A stretch of 64,000 nucleotides of DNA from Pararheinheimera marina (GTDB lineage Bacteria > Pseudomonadota > Gammaproteobacteria > Enterobacterales > Alteromonadaceae): assembly GCF_042654345.1 (NCBI RefSeq), contig NZ_JBHSGB010000017.1, positions 310,001 to 374,000 on the forward strand. The letters run 5' to 3'. A program made the translations under genes and the position numbers. The notes under the pieces are model-generated. The model did not search any database and was not told the DNA's origin. It saw only the letters and a program-made list of their open reading frames with translations. Shown piece by piece: positions 1 to 7,304 of this stretch; the stretch's first letter is position 1; each line of letters begins with the position of its first letter.

Positions 1-1246
1 CTTTCCTCAGCACCCAATAACTGGCAGCACTAATGCCCAGCCAGTACACCAGATAACTGGCGGCATAGCTAAATACGACGCCCTGAATTCCCCAAACTGA
101 CATTGCCCAGCCCGACAGACCGTAGTAAAGCAAAGCAAAGGCAAACTCCGACAAGATATAGACCTTGGTCATCGCTTTACTAAGCATAAGGTAAGAGATC
201 AACCACGCCATCATTTTGATCACGTCTCCAGTCAACTGCCATGCAAAAAGCCCTGTAGCTGCACTAAAGTCAGAAGAAAACAACATCTGGATGACTAAAT
301 CACGAAAAAAGTAGATACCGAGACACATCAGACTTAAACTGGGAATAATCCAAAGATAGCCTTGCTTGAGCTCCGCAAATAGTTCATTGTTATTCGTCAG
401 CGAAGAAAAACGCGGCAAGTAATATAAACTGAGCACTGACGTAACGAAAAGCAGGTAAGTTGCCGAAAGTTTATTCATTGCTTCCCAATAGCCAGCGACC
501 TCCCAGCCTAAATTAGCTCCAATCTGATCACGAATGAATAACTGAGCTACCGGCAGAAACGCAGCCGAACAAACGGCCATCAGTGCAAAACGGCTTAAAT
601 CTGTCGAGACCGCACGTCGGACCGGACCTACGAAGCTACGCCAACTAAACCAAGGTTCACGGGAGCACAGCAATAAAGTTATAAAAAATGTAAGGGACTG
701 ATGAACTGTAAGAGCCAACAAAGCACCAAACAACCCATAGAAATAAGTTAAACTGCCCGTCACAAGGAGTGACAACAGACTCCCGGTAATCGAGCTTTTC
801 AGATACAAAGTAACTGCGTTTAGACCATTTATCACGGCCATCAACAAAGTGTTGAGACCATACAACGCCAGCGTCACCGAAAACAACCGGAATACAGCCC
901 CGTACTGATTGTTCTGCAAAAAATGTACTGCTAATGTATCAGCGAAAAACCAGATCCCAACCCCGCATAAAGAACTGCAGGCAACGGTCCAGAACGTAGC
1001 GTTTTGCCAGACCTGAAATTGCTTTTCCGGCTCTTTTTGATACTCCGCAGTATATTTGGTGACTCCGTTCGCAAATGCTGTACCTGCCGCAGTGTAGAAA
1101 ATCTGTGCGACATTCTGAAATTGTCCAAGGATGCCATAGCCTGCTGGACCAGCATAAATAGCGAGAATTTTATTCAGCGCCAACAATGACAGCATCCTTA
1201 CTGCTACGGATACAGCATTTAATACACTTGTTCTAAATAAGGTCAT
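1..1246 (-). CDS. Wzx/WzxE-type polysaccharide flippase (C-terminus off the left edge)
   Basis: Translocates an undecaprenyl-diphosphate-linked repeat unit across the inner membrane. The frame opens at an ATG at 1246 and runs 415 codons to the window edge without a stop, close to the usual 410-420 residues, so little is missing. The N-terminus (residues 1-45) contains the WzxE-like run LLALNKILAIYAGPAGYGI. The rest is strongly hydrophobic, with many membrane segments separated by short charged loops, as in the MOP/PST exporter superfamily. It starts 7 bases after the aminotransferase stop and is the last visible gene of the dTDP-aminosugar operon, whose product it probably helps export. Family call firm; substrate inferred from neighbours. 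Confidence 0.85.
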   Translation of the reverse strand, partial: MTLFRTSVLNAVSVAVRMLSLLALNKILAIYAGPAGYGILGQFQNVAQIFYTAAGTAFANGVTKYTAEYQKEPEKQFQVWQNATFWTVACSSLCGVGIWFFADTLAVHFLQNNQYGAVFRLFSVTLALYGLNTLLMAVINGLNAVTLYLKSSITGSLLSLLVTGSLTYFYGLFGALLALTVHQSLTFFITLLLCSREPWFSWRSFVGPVRRAVSTDLSRFALMAVCSAAFLPVAQLFIRDQIGANLGWEVAGYWEAMNKLSATYLLFVTSVLSLYYLPRFSSLTNNNELFAELKQGYLWIIPSLSLMCLGIYFFRDLVIQMLFSSDFSAATGLFAWQLTGDVIKMMAWLISYLMLSKAMTKVYILSEFAFALLYYGLSGWAMSVWGIQGVVFSYAASYLVYWLGISAASYWVLRK

Positions 1247-1253
1247 TGGCTTT

Positions 1254-2357
1254 TTAGCGATTAAAACTATTTACAGCTTCGATAACTGCTTGAATATCAG
1301 AATCAGTCATTGTCGGATCTAAAGGCAGACTGAGCACTTGTTCATGAATGGCTTCGGTGACCGGCAATGACATTGAGTTCCACTCTGCGTAAGCCTGCTG
1401 CTTGTGCGGAGGGATTGGATAATGAATCAGTGTCTGAATGCCACGATCGGCCAAGTGCTGCTGTAAGGCGCTGCGTACTGTTGTTTTAACCACAAACAAA
1501 TGCCAGACATGCTGCTCAGCGGATGGCAGCCAAGGCAGTTGCACCAAAGGATTCTGGATAGCTTCCAGATACCTTGCTGCTATTTTTTGCCTGACCGCTG
1601 TTTCCGCATCCAAATACTTCAGTTTGACACTCAGCATGGCCGCCTGAATTTCGTCCAGCCGGCTATTTTGCCCCTGATACAGGTTTTCGTACTTTTTGTG
1701 CGAACCATAATTCCGCAGAGCCTTGAGGCAACTTGCCAATTCAGCATCATCGGTGGTGATCGCACCTGCATCGCCCAAAGCCCCCAGGTTTTTGCCCGGA
1801 TAAAAGCTAAAGCCAGCTGCATGGCCCCAGCTACCAGCCTTTTTACCAGCGACAATAGCGCCATGAGACTGTGCACAATCTTCCAGTACCAGCAGTTGGT
1901 ATTTGTCTGCCAATACCATAATTTCTGGCATTGGAGACACCTGACCGTACAGATGCACCGGCAAAATTGCTTTGGTTCGTTCAGTTAAAGCCGCTTCAAT
2001 AGTGGCTGCATTCAGGTTGAATGTATTGGGATCAGGCTCAACTAATACGGGCACCAAATCGTTCTCTGTAATGGCCAGTACAGATGCAATGTAGGTATTG
2101 GCCTGAACAATGACTTCGTCGCCCGCTTTTAATTTACCAAGCTCTTTCCAGGCTTTTAACACCAACACCAGGGCATCCAGGCCATTGGCCACACCAATGC
2201 AGAAGCCTGAGCCGTTCCAGTTTGCGTAGTCCTGTTCAAAACGGTTCAGATAATTACCCTGAATATACCAGCCAGAATCGATCACCTCGGCACAGGCCTG
2301 GACTAACTCTTCACGGTACTGGGCATTGATAGCTTTTAAATTGAGAAAATTGACCAT
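1254..2357 (-). CDS. fdtB: dTDP-3-amino-3,6-dideoxyhexose transaminase (FdtB/QdtB type)
   Basis: PLP-dependent sugar aminotransferase of the DegT/DnrJ/EryC1 family, 367 residues, the family's usual length. It would aminate C3 of the dTDP-3-keto-6-deoxyhexose made by the neighbouring ketoisomerase, using glutamate. Visible features are the N-terminal substrate-loop pattern SGWYIQG, an Asp-Cys-Ala-Gln-Ser-His-Gly motif near residue 160 that contacts PLP, and the Schiff-base lysine K189 in SFYPGKNLGALGD. It starts at ATG 2357, 2 bases after the acetyltransferase stop. Because rmlA, rmlB, a WxcM/FdtA-type isomerase and a hexapeptide acetyltransferase lie in the same operon, Fuc3N or Qui3N is the likely product; sequence alone does not separate them. 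Confidence 0.87.
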   Translation of the reverse strand: MVNFLNLKAINAQYREELVQACAEVIDSGWYIQGNYLNRFEQDYANWNGSGFCIGVANGLDALVLVLKAWKELGKLKAGDEVIVQANTYIASVLAITENDLVPVLVEPDPNTFNLNAATIEAALTERTKAILPVHLYGQVSPMPEIMVLADKYQLLVLEDCAQSHGAIVAGKKAGSWGHAAGFSFYPGKNLGALGDAGAITTDDAELASCLKALRNYGSHKKYENLYQGQNSRLDEIQAAMLSVKLKYLDAETAVRQKIAARYLEAIQNPLVQLPWLPSAEQHVWHLFVVKTTVRSALQQHLADRGIQTLIHYPIPPHKQQAYAEWNSMSLPVTEAIHEQVLSLPLDPTMTDSDIQAVIEAVNSFNR

Positions 2358-2359
2358 GA

Positions 2360-2818
2360 TTACTCTACATACTTAATAATTCGAGCAGGATTGCCCACCA
2401 CCACCGCATTGTCTGGCACGTCTCTTGTTACGACAGCCCCGGCTCCAACCATGGCATTTCGCCCAATAGTCACGCCAGGTAAAATAGTGCAGTTCGCTCC
2501 TAACGAACACCCTTGCTTTAACACTGTGGTCAGAAACTGCTCCGGATACTGTTTCGAACGCGGCTTCTTGTCGTTGGCAAACGTGGCACAAGGGCCAATA
2601 AACACCCGATCTTCAACCCGCAGGCCGTCCCATAAATAGACGCCGGACTTAACGGTGACGTCATCACCAAGCACGACATCGCCTTCCACCAGCGTATGTG
2701 CACAAATATTACAGTTCTTGCCAATGACTGCGCCCTGAAGCACCACGCTGAATTGCCAGACCCGGGTGCCTTCTCCAATCTGCTGCGACTGCACATCACT
2801 TAGCGGGTGAATAAACAT
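2360..2818 (-). CDS. fdtC: dTDP-3-amino-3,6-dideoxyhexose N-acetyltransferase (FdtC/QdtC type)
   Basis: Left-handed beta-helix acetyltransferase, 152 residues, built almost wholly of hexapeptide repeats ([LIV]-G-x4), for example IGEGTRVWQF, IGKNCNICA, LGDDVTVKSG, LGANCTILPG and IGRNAMVGAGAVVTRDV. It would transfer acetyl from acetyl-CoA to the 3-amino group produced by the adjacent transaminase, giving dTDP-Fuc3NAc or dTDP-Qui3NAc. It starts at ATG 2818, inside the 3' end of the ketoisomerase gene (23-base overlap), pointing to translational coupling. Hexapeptide acyltransferases look alike, so the specificity rests on operon context. Confidence 0.83.
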   Translation of the reverse strand: MFIHPLSDVQSQQIGEGTRVWQFSVVLQGAVIGKNCNICAHTLVEGDVVLGDDVTVKSGVYLWDGLRVEDRVFIGPCATFANDKKPRSKQYPEQFLTTVLKQGCSLGANCTILPGVTIGRNAMVGAGAVVTRDVPDNAVVVGNPARIIKYVE

Positions 2819-3230
2819 CGCTTTTCCTTAATTGTGTCGACAGTTGCACGAAGGTCGGGTAATCCCGAATGTAGTCGGCTTCATCATAAACATCGCTGGC
2901 TAATACCAGAAACACGCAGTCCTGACTGAAGTCTTTCATTTCGTGCCACATCATCGGCGGGATCAGCACGCCTTTGTCCTGACTGTCCATACGAAACTCT
3001 TCGCGTGTCACGCCATCATCAAACACCATCACGCAACTGCCAGTAACACAGACCGCCAGTTGCTGGATCTGGTGATGGGCATGAAAGCCACGTTCAAACT
3101 TTGGATTCAGACCTGTACAGTAATAGACGCGCTTAATCTCAAAAGGCACCGTTTTATGCTGTTCAAGCGCTACCAAGGCGCCACGTTCATCGGCGATCCG
3201 TTTAAAGTGAATGATTTGAAACAAACTCAT
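2796..3230 (-). CDS. fdtA: dTDP-6-deoxy-4-hexulose 3,4-ketoisomerase (FdtA/WxcM family)
   Basis: A 144-residue cupin of the FdtA/QdtA/WxcM C-terminal family, which moves the keto group of dTDP-4-keto-6-deoxyglucose from C4 to C3. Family signatures seen are RGALVALEQHKTVPFEIKRVYY near residues 16-37, the conserved RGFHAHHQIQQ (about 46-56) and the PPMMWHEMKDFS segment near 91-102. The tandem histidines of RGFHAHH match the family's active-site region. ATG at 3230 overlaps the rmlA stop (ATGA), so the two are coupled. FdtA (galacto product) and QdtA (gluco product) differ at few residues, so the final sugar stereochemistry is open. Confidence 0.85.
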   Translation of the reverse strand: MSLFQIIHFKRIADERGALVALEQHKTVPFEIKRVYYCTGLNPKFERGFHAHHQIQQLAVCVTGSCVMVFDDGVTREEFRMDSQDKGVLIPPMMWHEMKDFSQDCVFLVLASDVYDEADYIRDYPTFVQLSTQLRKSDVYSPAK

Positions 3231-4099
3231 TTTTCGTCCCGCAACAGATTAAACAGGTACTCACCGTAGCTATTTTTACTTAAGCCGGTTGCTAGTTGAT
3301 GCAGCTCGGTTTTGCTTAACCAGCCATTCCGATAGGCGATTTCTTCCAGGCACGCAATTTTGTAGCCCTGACGTTTTTCAATGGTCTGAACATAACTGCC
3401 CGCTTCAATTAACGAATCGTAAGTTCCGGTGTCCAGCCAGGCAAAACCGCGGCCCAATAACTCCACATTCAGTTTGTTTTGTTGCAAATACACTTGATTC
3501 ACTGAGGTGATCTCAAGCTCTCCGCGAGCCGATGGCTTTATGGACTTGGCAATGTCGACTACATCGTTGTCGTAAAAGTACAAGCCGGTGACTGCATAAT
3601 TGGATTTCGGCTGCTCTGGTTTTTCTTCAATGGACAACACTTCATTCTGGCTGCCAAACTCGACCACACCAAATCGGTGAGGGTCCTGCACCCGGTAGCC
3701 AAACACTGTAGCCCCATTCTCTCTTGCCGCTACTTGCTTCAGCTTGGGGCTAAACCCTTGTCCATAGAAAATGTTGTCGCCCAGGATCAGGCATACGGGG
3801 TCATTGCCAATAAATGACTCCCCCAGAATAAAGGCCTGAGCCAGTCCATCGGGCCTTGGTTGGACCGCGTAAGTCAGCTGAATACCAAAAGAACTGCCAT
3901 CGCCAAGCAAGCGTTGAAATGACGCCTGGTCTTCGGGAGTGGTAATCACCAAGATATCGCGAATGCCAGCCAGCATTAAGACGGAAAGCGGATAATAAAT
4001 CATGGGCTTGTCGTAGACTGGGAGTAGTTGCTTAGACACTCCCCTAGTAATTGGGTAAAGTCGCGTCCCTGACCCACCAGCTAAAATAATACCTTTCAT
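3227..4099 (-). CDS. rmlA: glucose-1-phosphate thymidylyltransferase RmlA
   Basis: Forms dTDP-glucose from dTTP and glucose-1-phosphate, the first step of dTDP-deoxysugar synthesis. At 290 residues it is standard length. The N-terminus has the nucleotidyltransferase motif LAGGSGTRLYPITRGVSKQ, followed by YDKPMIYYPLSVLMLAGI; the metal-binding ILGDNIFYG lies near residue 106, and EKPEQPKSNYAVTGLYFYD near 158 is typical of the RmlA family. ATG at 4099. With rmlB but no rmlC or rmlD nearby, it feeds the 3-amino-3,6-dideoxyhexose branch. Confidence 0.95.
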   Translation of the reverse strand: MKGIILAGGSGTRLYPITRGVSKQLLPVYDKPMIYYPLSVLMLAGIRDILVITTPEDQASFQRLLGDGSSFGIQLTYAVQPRPDGLAQAFILGESFIGNDPVCLILGDNIFYGQGFSPKLKQVAARENGATVFGYRVQDPHRFGVVEFGSQNEVLSIEEKPEQPKSNYAVTGLYFYDNDVVDIAKSIKPSARGELEITSVNQVYLQQNKLNVELLGRGFAWLDTGTYDSLIEAGSYVQTIEKRQGYKIACLEEIAYRNGWLSKTELHQLATGLSKNSYGEYLFNLLRDEK

Positions 4100-4111
4100 A
4101 ACAGACCCTTG

Positions 4112-5308
4112 TTACCGCCCCAAACTGGCTAATGACGAATAAAAATACCAATGCGCAAATCGTCCACGAACCAATGCCTTCCAAGCATTCTGTTCATAGT
4201 GATTTGAAAAATCGTTCACGTTCAAGCTCTGCGCGCTGTTACGTGCATAAGCAAACACTGCACTTAGCGTTGACATAGGCATGTGTTGCAATCTGATTGT
4301 AAGATAACGCGTTAAATGCTGTACAACCATTTGGCTAAACACAATGTCTTTTGACAAACCAAGTCGTTGATACTCGGAAATCAATTTATCGACCAGCCAT
4401 AATACAAAAACGCCAGCATTTGGACTTTTGTTAAGAGTGCTTGTAATCGACTTCTGATGCACTCGGTAACCGACAACAGCAGCTTCTGTCACCGCAATAC
4501 GATCGGCCATCGGGAATAACAAAGTCTTAATAATACTGTCTTCAAATTGATAACCAGCAGGAAAGCGTACGTTTCGCCAAAGCTCTCGTCGATACAGTTT
4601 TCCCCAAGGAAAACCATCTTTTATCTGTGAATAGGCACCAACTGAATCCATTACATGGAAGAGCTCAGAACCCAGTGGGCTAAAACCAGGATAAGCTAGA
4701 TCAGAAAAACTAAAGAAGTTTGCAGCAATGATATCGACATCTTCCTGCAACGCGCGTTGCATCATGAGATCTATTGCCCCGGGAACTAATAAATCATCTG
4801 AATCTAAAAACATAATCCAACGCCCTCGAGCCACTTCCAGACCTGTATTTCTAGCTCTGGCAATGCCGCCGTTTACCTTATGGATAACGACAACGCGAGA
4901 ATCGTTGCTTAAATCCTGTAACAGAGAGCCGCTTTCATCTGACGAACCATCGTTGATGCAAATCAATTCAAACTGATGGTTTGTCTGTTGTTCCAGGACG
5001 GACATCACCGTTTGGTGCAAATAGGCAGCCGAGTTATAGACAGGCATAATCACCGAGAGTGCAAGTGAAGGAGGGTTTGAATAGGCGATTACCGCTTCTT
5101 CTCTGGGTATCGGACACTGTTTCTCAAGTAGTGCTTTTAGTTTTGTCTGGTCTAAATCAGGTATTTTGACCTGAGCAGCAACAGTCTGCGCCTTTAACCA
5201 TAACCGTACAACCATTAAAGGTAAAACGATAACGGATGCCAAACAAGCAATAGCTTTGTTGCCCAAACGCGCTTCCAGCGATTTTTGTATTCCCGTGCGC
5301 AGTCCCAT
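4112..5308 (-). CDS. GT2-family glycosyltransferase
   Basis: A 398-residue glycosyltransferase with a GT-A domain. The fold opens with LSVIMPVYNSAAYL, continues with CINDGSSDESG and GGIARARNTGLEVARG, and carries the metal-binding acidic motif MFLDSDD. About 120 residues precede it, including a hydrophobic stretch near residues 15-35 that may tether the protein to the inner membrane. The open frame extends back into rmlB, but ATG 5308 fits best: it lies 1 base after the rmlB stop and has an AAGGA Shine-Dalgarno sequence. It presumably adds a sugar to the lipid-linked repeat unit; donor and acceptor are unknown. Confidence 0.82.
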   Translation of the reverse strand: MGLRTGIQKSLEARLGNKAIACLASVIVLPLMVVRLWLKAQTVAAQVKIPDLDQTKLKALLEKQCPIPREEAVIAYSNPPSLALSVIMPVYNSAAYLHQTVMSVLEQQTNHQFELICINDGSSDESGSLLQDLSNDSRVVVIHKVNGGIARARNTGLEVARGRWIMFLDSDDLLVPGAIDLMMQRALQEDVDIIAANFFSFSDLAYPGFSPLGSELFHVMDSVGAYSQIKDGFPWGKLYRRELWRNVRFPAGYQFEDSIIKTLLFPMADRIAVTEAAVVGYRVHQKSITSTLNKSPNAGVFVLWLVDKLISEYQRLGLSKDIVFSQMVVQHLTRYLTIRLQHMPMSTLSAVFAYARNSAQSLNVNDFSNHYEQNAWKALVRGRFAHWYFYSSLASLGR

Positions 5309-5309
5309 C

Positions 5310-6338
5310 TTAATTCCTTGCCAACCAAGAATCCCGATGCAATACAAACCACTCAACGGTTTTGCGTAGCCCTGACTCAAAACTTTCTTGCGGCGTCCAG
5401 CCAAGCTCCCGCTCAATTTTGCTTGCATCAATCGCATAGCGGAAATCATGGCCAGGTCGGTCGGTCACATAGGTAATAAGGTCGCTGTACTGTTTTAGCC
5501 CTGCTGGTTTTTCTGGCACCAGCTCTTCAAGCAATGCACAAATGCTGCGAACCACGTCGATGTTTTTCTTTTCGTTATGGCCACCAATGTTATAGGTCTG
5601 GCCGACGGCACCTTGTGTGACCACTGTATAAAGTGCCCGTGCATGGTCTTCAACATAGAGCCAATCCCTGATCTGCTCGCCTTTGCCATAAACAGGCAAA
5701 GGTTTACCGGCCAGTGCGTTAAGGATCATCAGCGGAATTAACTTTTCTGGAAAATGGTAAGGACCGTAATTATTTGAACAGTTAGTTACCAGCACGGGGA
5801 AGCCGTAGGTACGATGCCAGGCACGAACTAAATGGTCCGAACTGGCTTTACTTGCAGAATACGGGCTACTGGGTTCGTAGGGTGTCGTCTCCGTAAAGAG
5901 ATCTTCGGTGCCGTGCAAATCACCATAAACTTCGTCGGTCGAAATATGGTGAAAGCGAAATGCCTGCTTTTTGTCAGCATCGAGCTGCTGCCAATAGGCC
6001 CGGCAACATTCCAACAAGGTATAGGTACCGACAATATTGGTTTGAATAAAGGCTGCAGGGCCGTCGATAGAGCGGTCAACATGGCTTTCTGCAGCCAAAT
6101 GCATGACAACATCCGGCTGAAATTCAGTCAGTGCTTTGGTCACCGCTTGCGCATCGCAAATATCAGCCTGGACAAACTGATACCGGTCTGAACTGGCTAT
6201 GCTGTTCAGCGATTGCAGATTGCCCGCATAAGTCAGTTTATCCAGATTGAGCACTGTGTCTTGTGTTTGGTCAACAATATAACGGCATAACGCAGAGCCG
6301 ATAAAACCAGCTCCACCTGTCACTAAAATTTTCTTCAA
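5310..6338 (-). CDS. rmlB: dTDP-glucose 4,6-dehydratase RmlB (TTG start)
   Basis: Short-chain dehydrogenase-type enzyme converting dTDP-glucose to dTDP-4-keto-6-deoxyglucose. It is 342 residues long, with the NAD-binding motif TGGAGFIGSALC at the start, the dehydratase segment HISTDEVYGDL, and the YSASKASSDHLVRAWHRTYG motif holding the catalytic Tyr and Lys. The first in-frame start in the right place is TTG at 6338, preceded by AGGA; no suitable ATG lies nearby, and a start any later would cut into the Rossmann motif. It lies just downstream of wzz (23 bases between genes) in the same transcription unit. Confidence 0.94.
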   Translation of the reverse strand: MKKILVTGGAGFIGSALCRYIVDQTQDTVLNLDKLTYAGNLQSLNSIASSDRYQFVQADICDAQAVTKALTEFQPDVVMHLAAESHVDRSIDGPAAFIQTNIVGTYTLLECCRAYWQQLDADKKQAFRFHHISTDEVYGDLHGTEDLFTETTPYEPSSPYSASKASSDHLVRAWHRTYGFPVLVTNCSNNYGPYHFPEKLIPLMILNALAGKPLPVYGKGEQIRDWLYVEDHARALYTVVTQGAVGQTYNIGGHNEKKNIDVVRSICALLEELVPEKPAGLKQYSDLITYVTDRPGHDFRYAIDASKIERELGWTPQESFESGLRKTVEWFVLHRDSWLARN

Positions 6339-6361
6339 CGTTGAATGTCCTATACCGAAAC

Positions 6362-7291
6362 TCAGCTCTTGCGCATGACAAGACGAAATACGGAAAACAA
6401 TATAATGATCACTATGCTGCCAAGAGCAGCAAAAATCACAATGAAAGCACGTTTAGGCCCACTTTTTAATTGTGGATAAGGGGCAGGGTCTACCACCTGA
6501 AACATATATTCTTCCCGCACATTGGCCAGCATCAGCGTTTTGGTCTGCTCTTCAATCAGGTCATACATCACGCTACGTACTTCCTGTAAGGAAGTCTTTT
6601 CCAACTGCTCATTCAGATAACTAATGGCTCGTTCAGCTTCTGACAACTCCCGGTGGCGCATTTCCGCATTTAACTCAGTCACTATTGCTTTTACCCATTG
6701 CTGAGCAAGCTCCGGCGAAACGAATTCAATACCAACCCGGACCATAGAGGTCGCTTTGTCCTGATCGACCTGCAGAATGTCTTTAAAACGCACAAAGGCT
6801 TCTTCCATCGAAGGCTCAGCGGTCAATGGCGCAGCAACCTGGCGGACCCATTTTTTTGCTGAACTGTCATACAATTCCTGGTTGATCAACAGGGTATTGC
6901 TGTCCCGATCCCAACCTTCAGCGGCCATCAAAGGCACAAGCATGTTGTATTTTTCAGACAGTTTTTCAAAAAAAACACGTGAATTGAGGATTTGCAAAGC
7001 AAGCGCAGTTTTGTTTTCTTTACTGCCAAGGTTCAGGCCTGCCATCGAAGCCAAGCCACCTAACTGGCCACCCAATGAAGCCGCCAGCCCTGCACCACCT
7101 TGCTGTTGAACCGGATAAAGCACTGTCTCAGATTTGTATTGATTGGGCAGTTGCAGAGAATAGAAAACGGCCAGCGCTGAGAACACAAAACCCAACCCAA
7201 CAAACCAGAATTTCAGACGCCATAAATCGGCCAGTAATTCTGGCAGGCTGATTTCATCAGCCGCCTGCACAGAAGTAGTTACTTGATTCAT
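6362..7291 (-). CDS. wzz: Wzz-type chain-length regulator
   Basis: Polysaccharide co-polymerase of 309 residues that sets the chain length of a Wzy-polymerised glycan. It has the classical two-membrane-segment layout: a first segment near residues 29-50 (FWFVGLGFVFSALAVFYSL), a long periplasmic coiled-coil region, then a proline-rich stretch DPAPYPQLKSGPKRA leading into a second segment ending RLVMRKS. There is no cytoplasmic tyrosine kinase domain, so it is the Wzz rather than the Wzc type. It lies between the export protein and rmlB with short gaps, so one operon is likely. Confidence 0.88.
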   Translation of the reverse strand: MNQVTTSVQAADEISLPELLADLWRLKFWFVGLGFVFSALAVFYSLQLPNQYKSETVLYPVQQQGGAGLAASLGGQLGGLASMAGLNLGSKENKTALALQILNSRVFFEKLSEKYNMLVPLMAAEGWDRDSNTLLINQELYDSSAKKWVRQVAAPLTAEPSMEEAFVRFKDILQVDQDKATSMVRVGIEFVSPELAQQWVKAIVTELNAEMRHRELSEAERAISYLNEQLEKTSLQEVRSVMYDLIEEQTKTLMLANVREEYMFQVVDPAPYPQLKSGPKRAFIVIFAALGSIVIIILFSVFRLVMRKS

Positions 7292-7304
7292 CTCAAAAAC
7301 CCCG

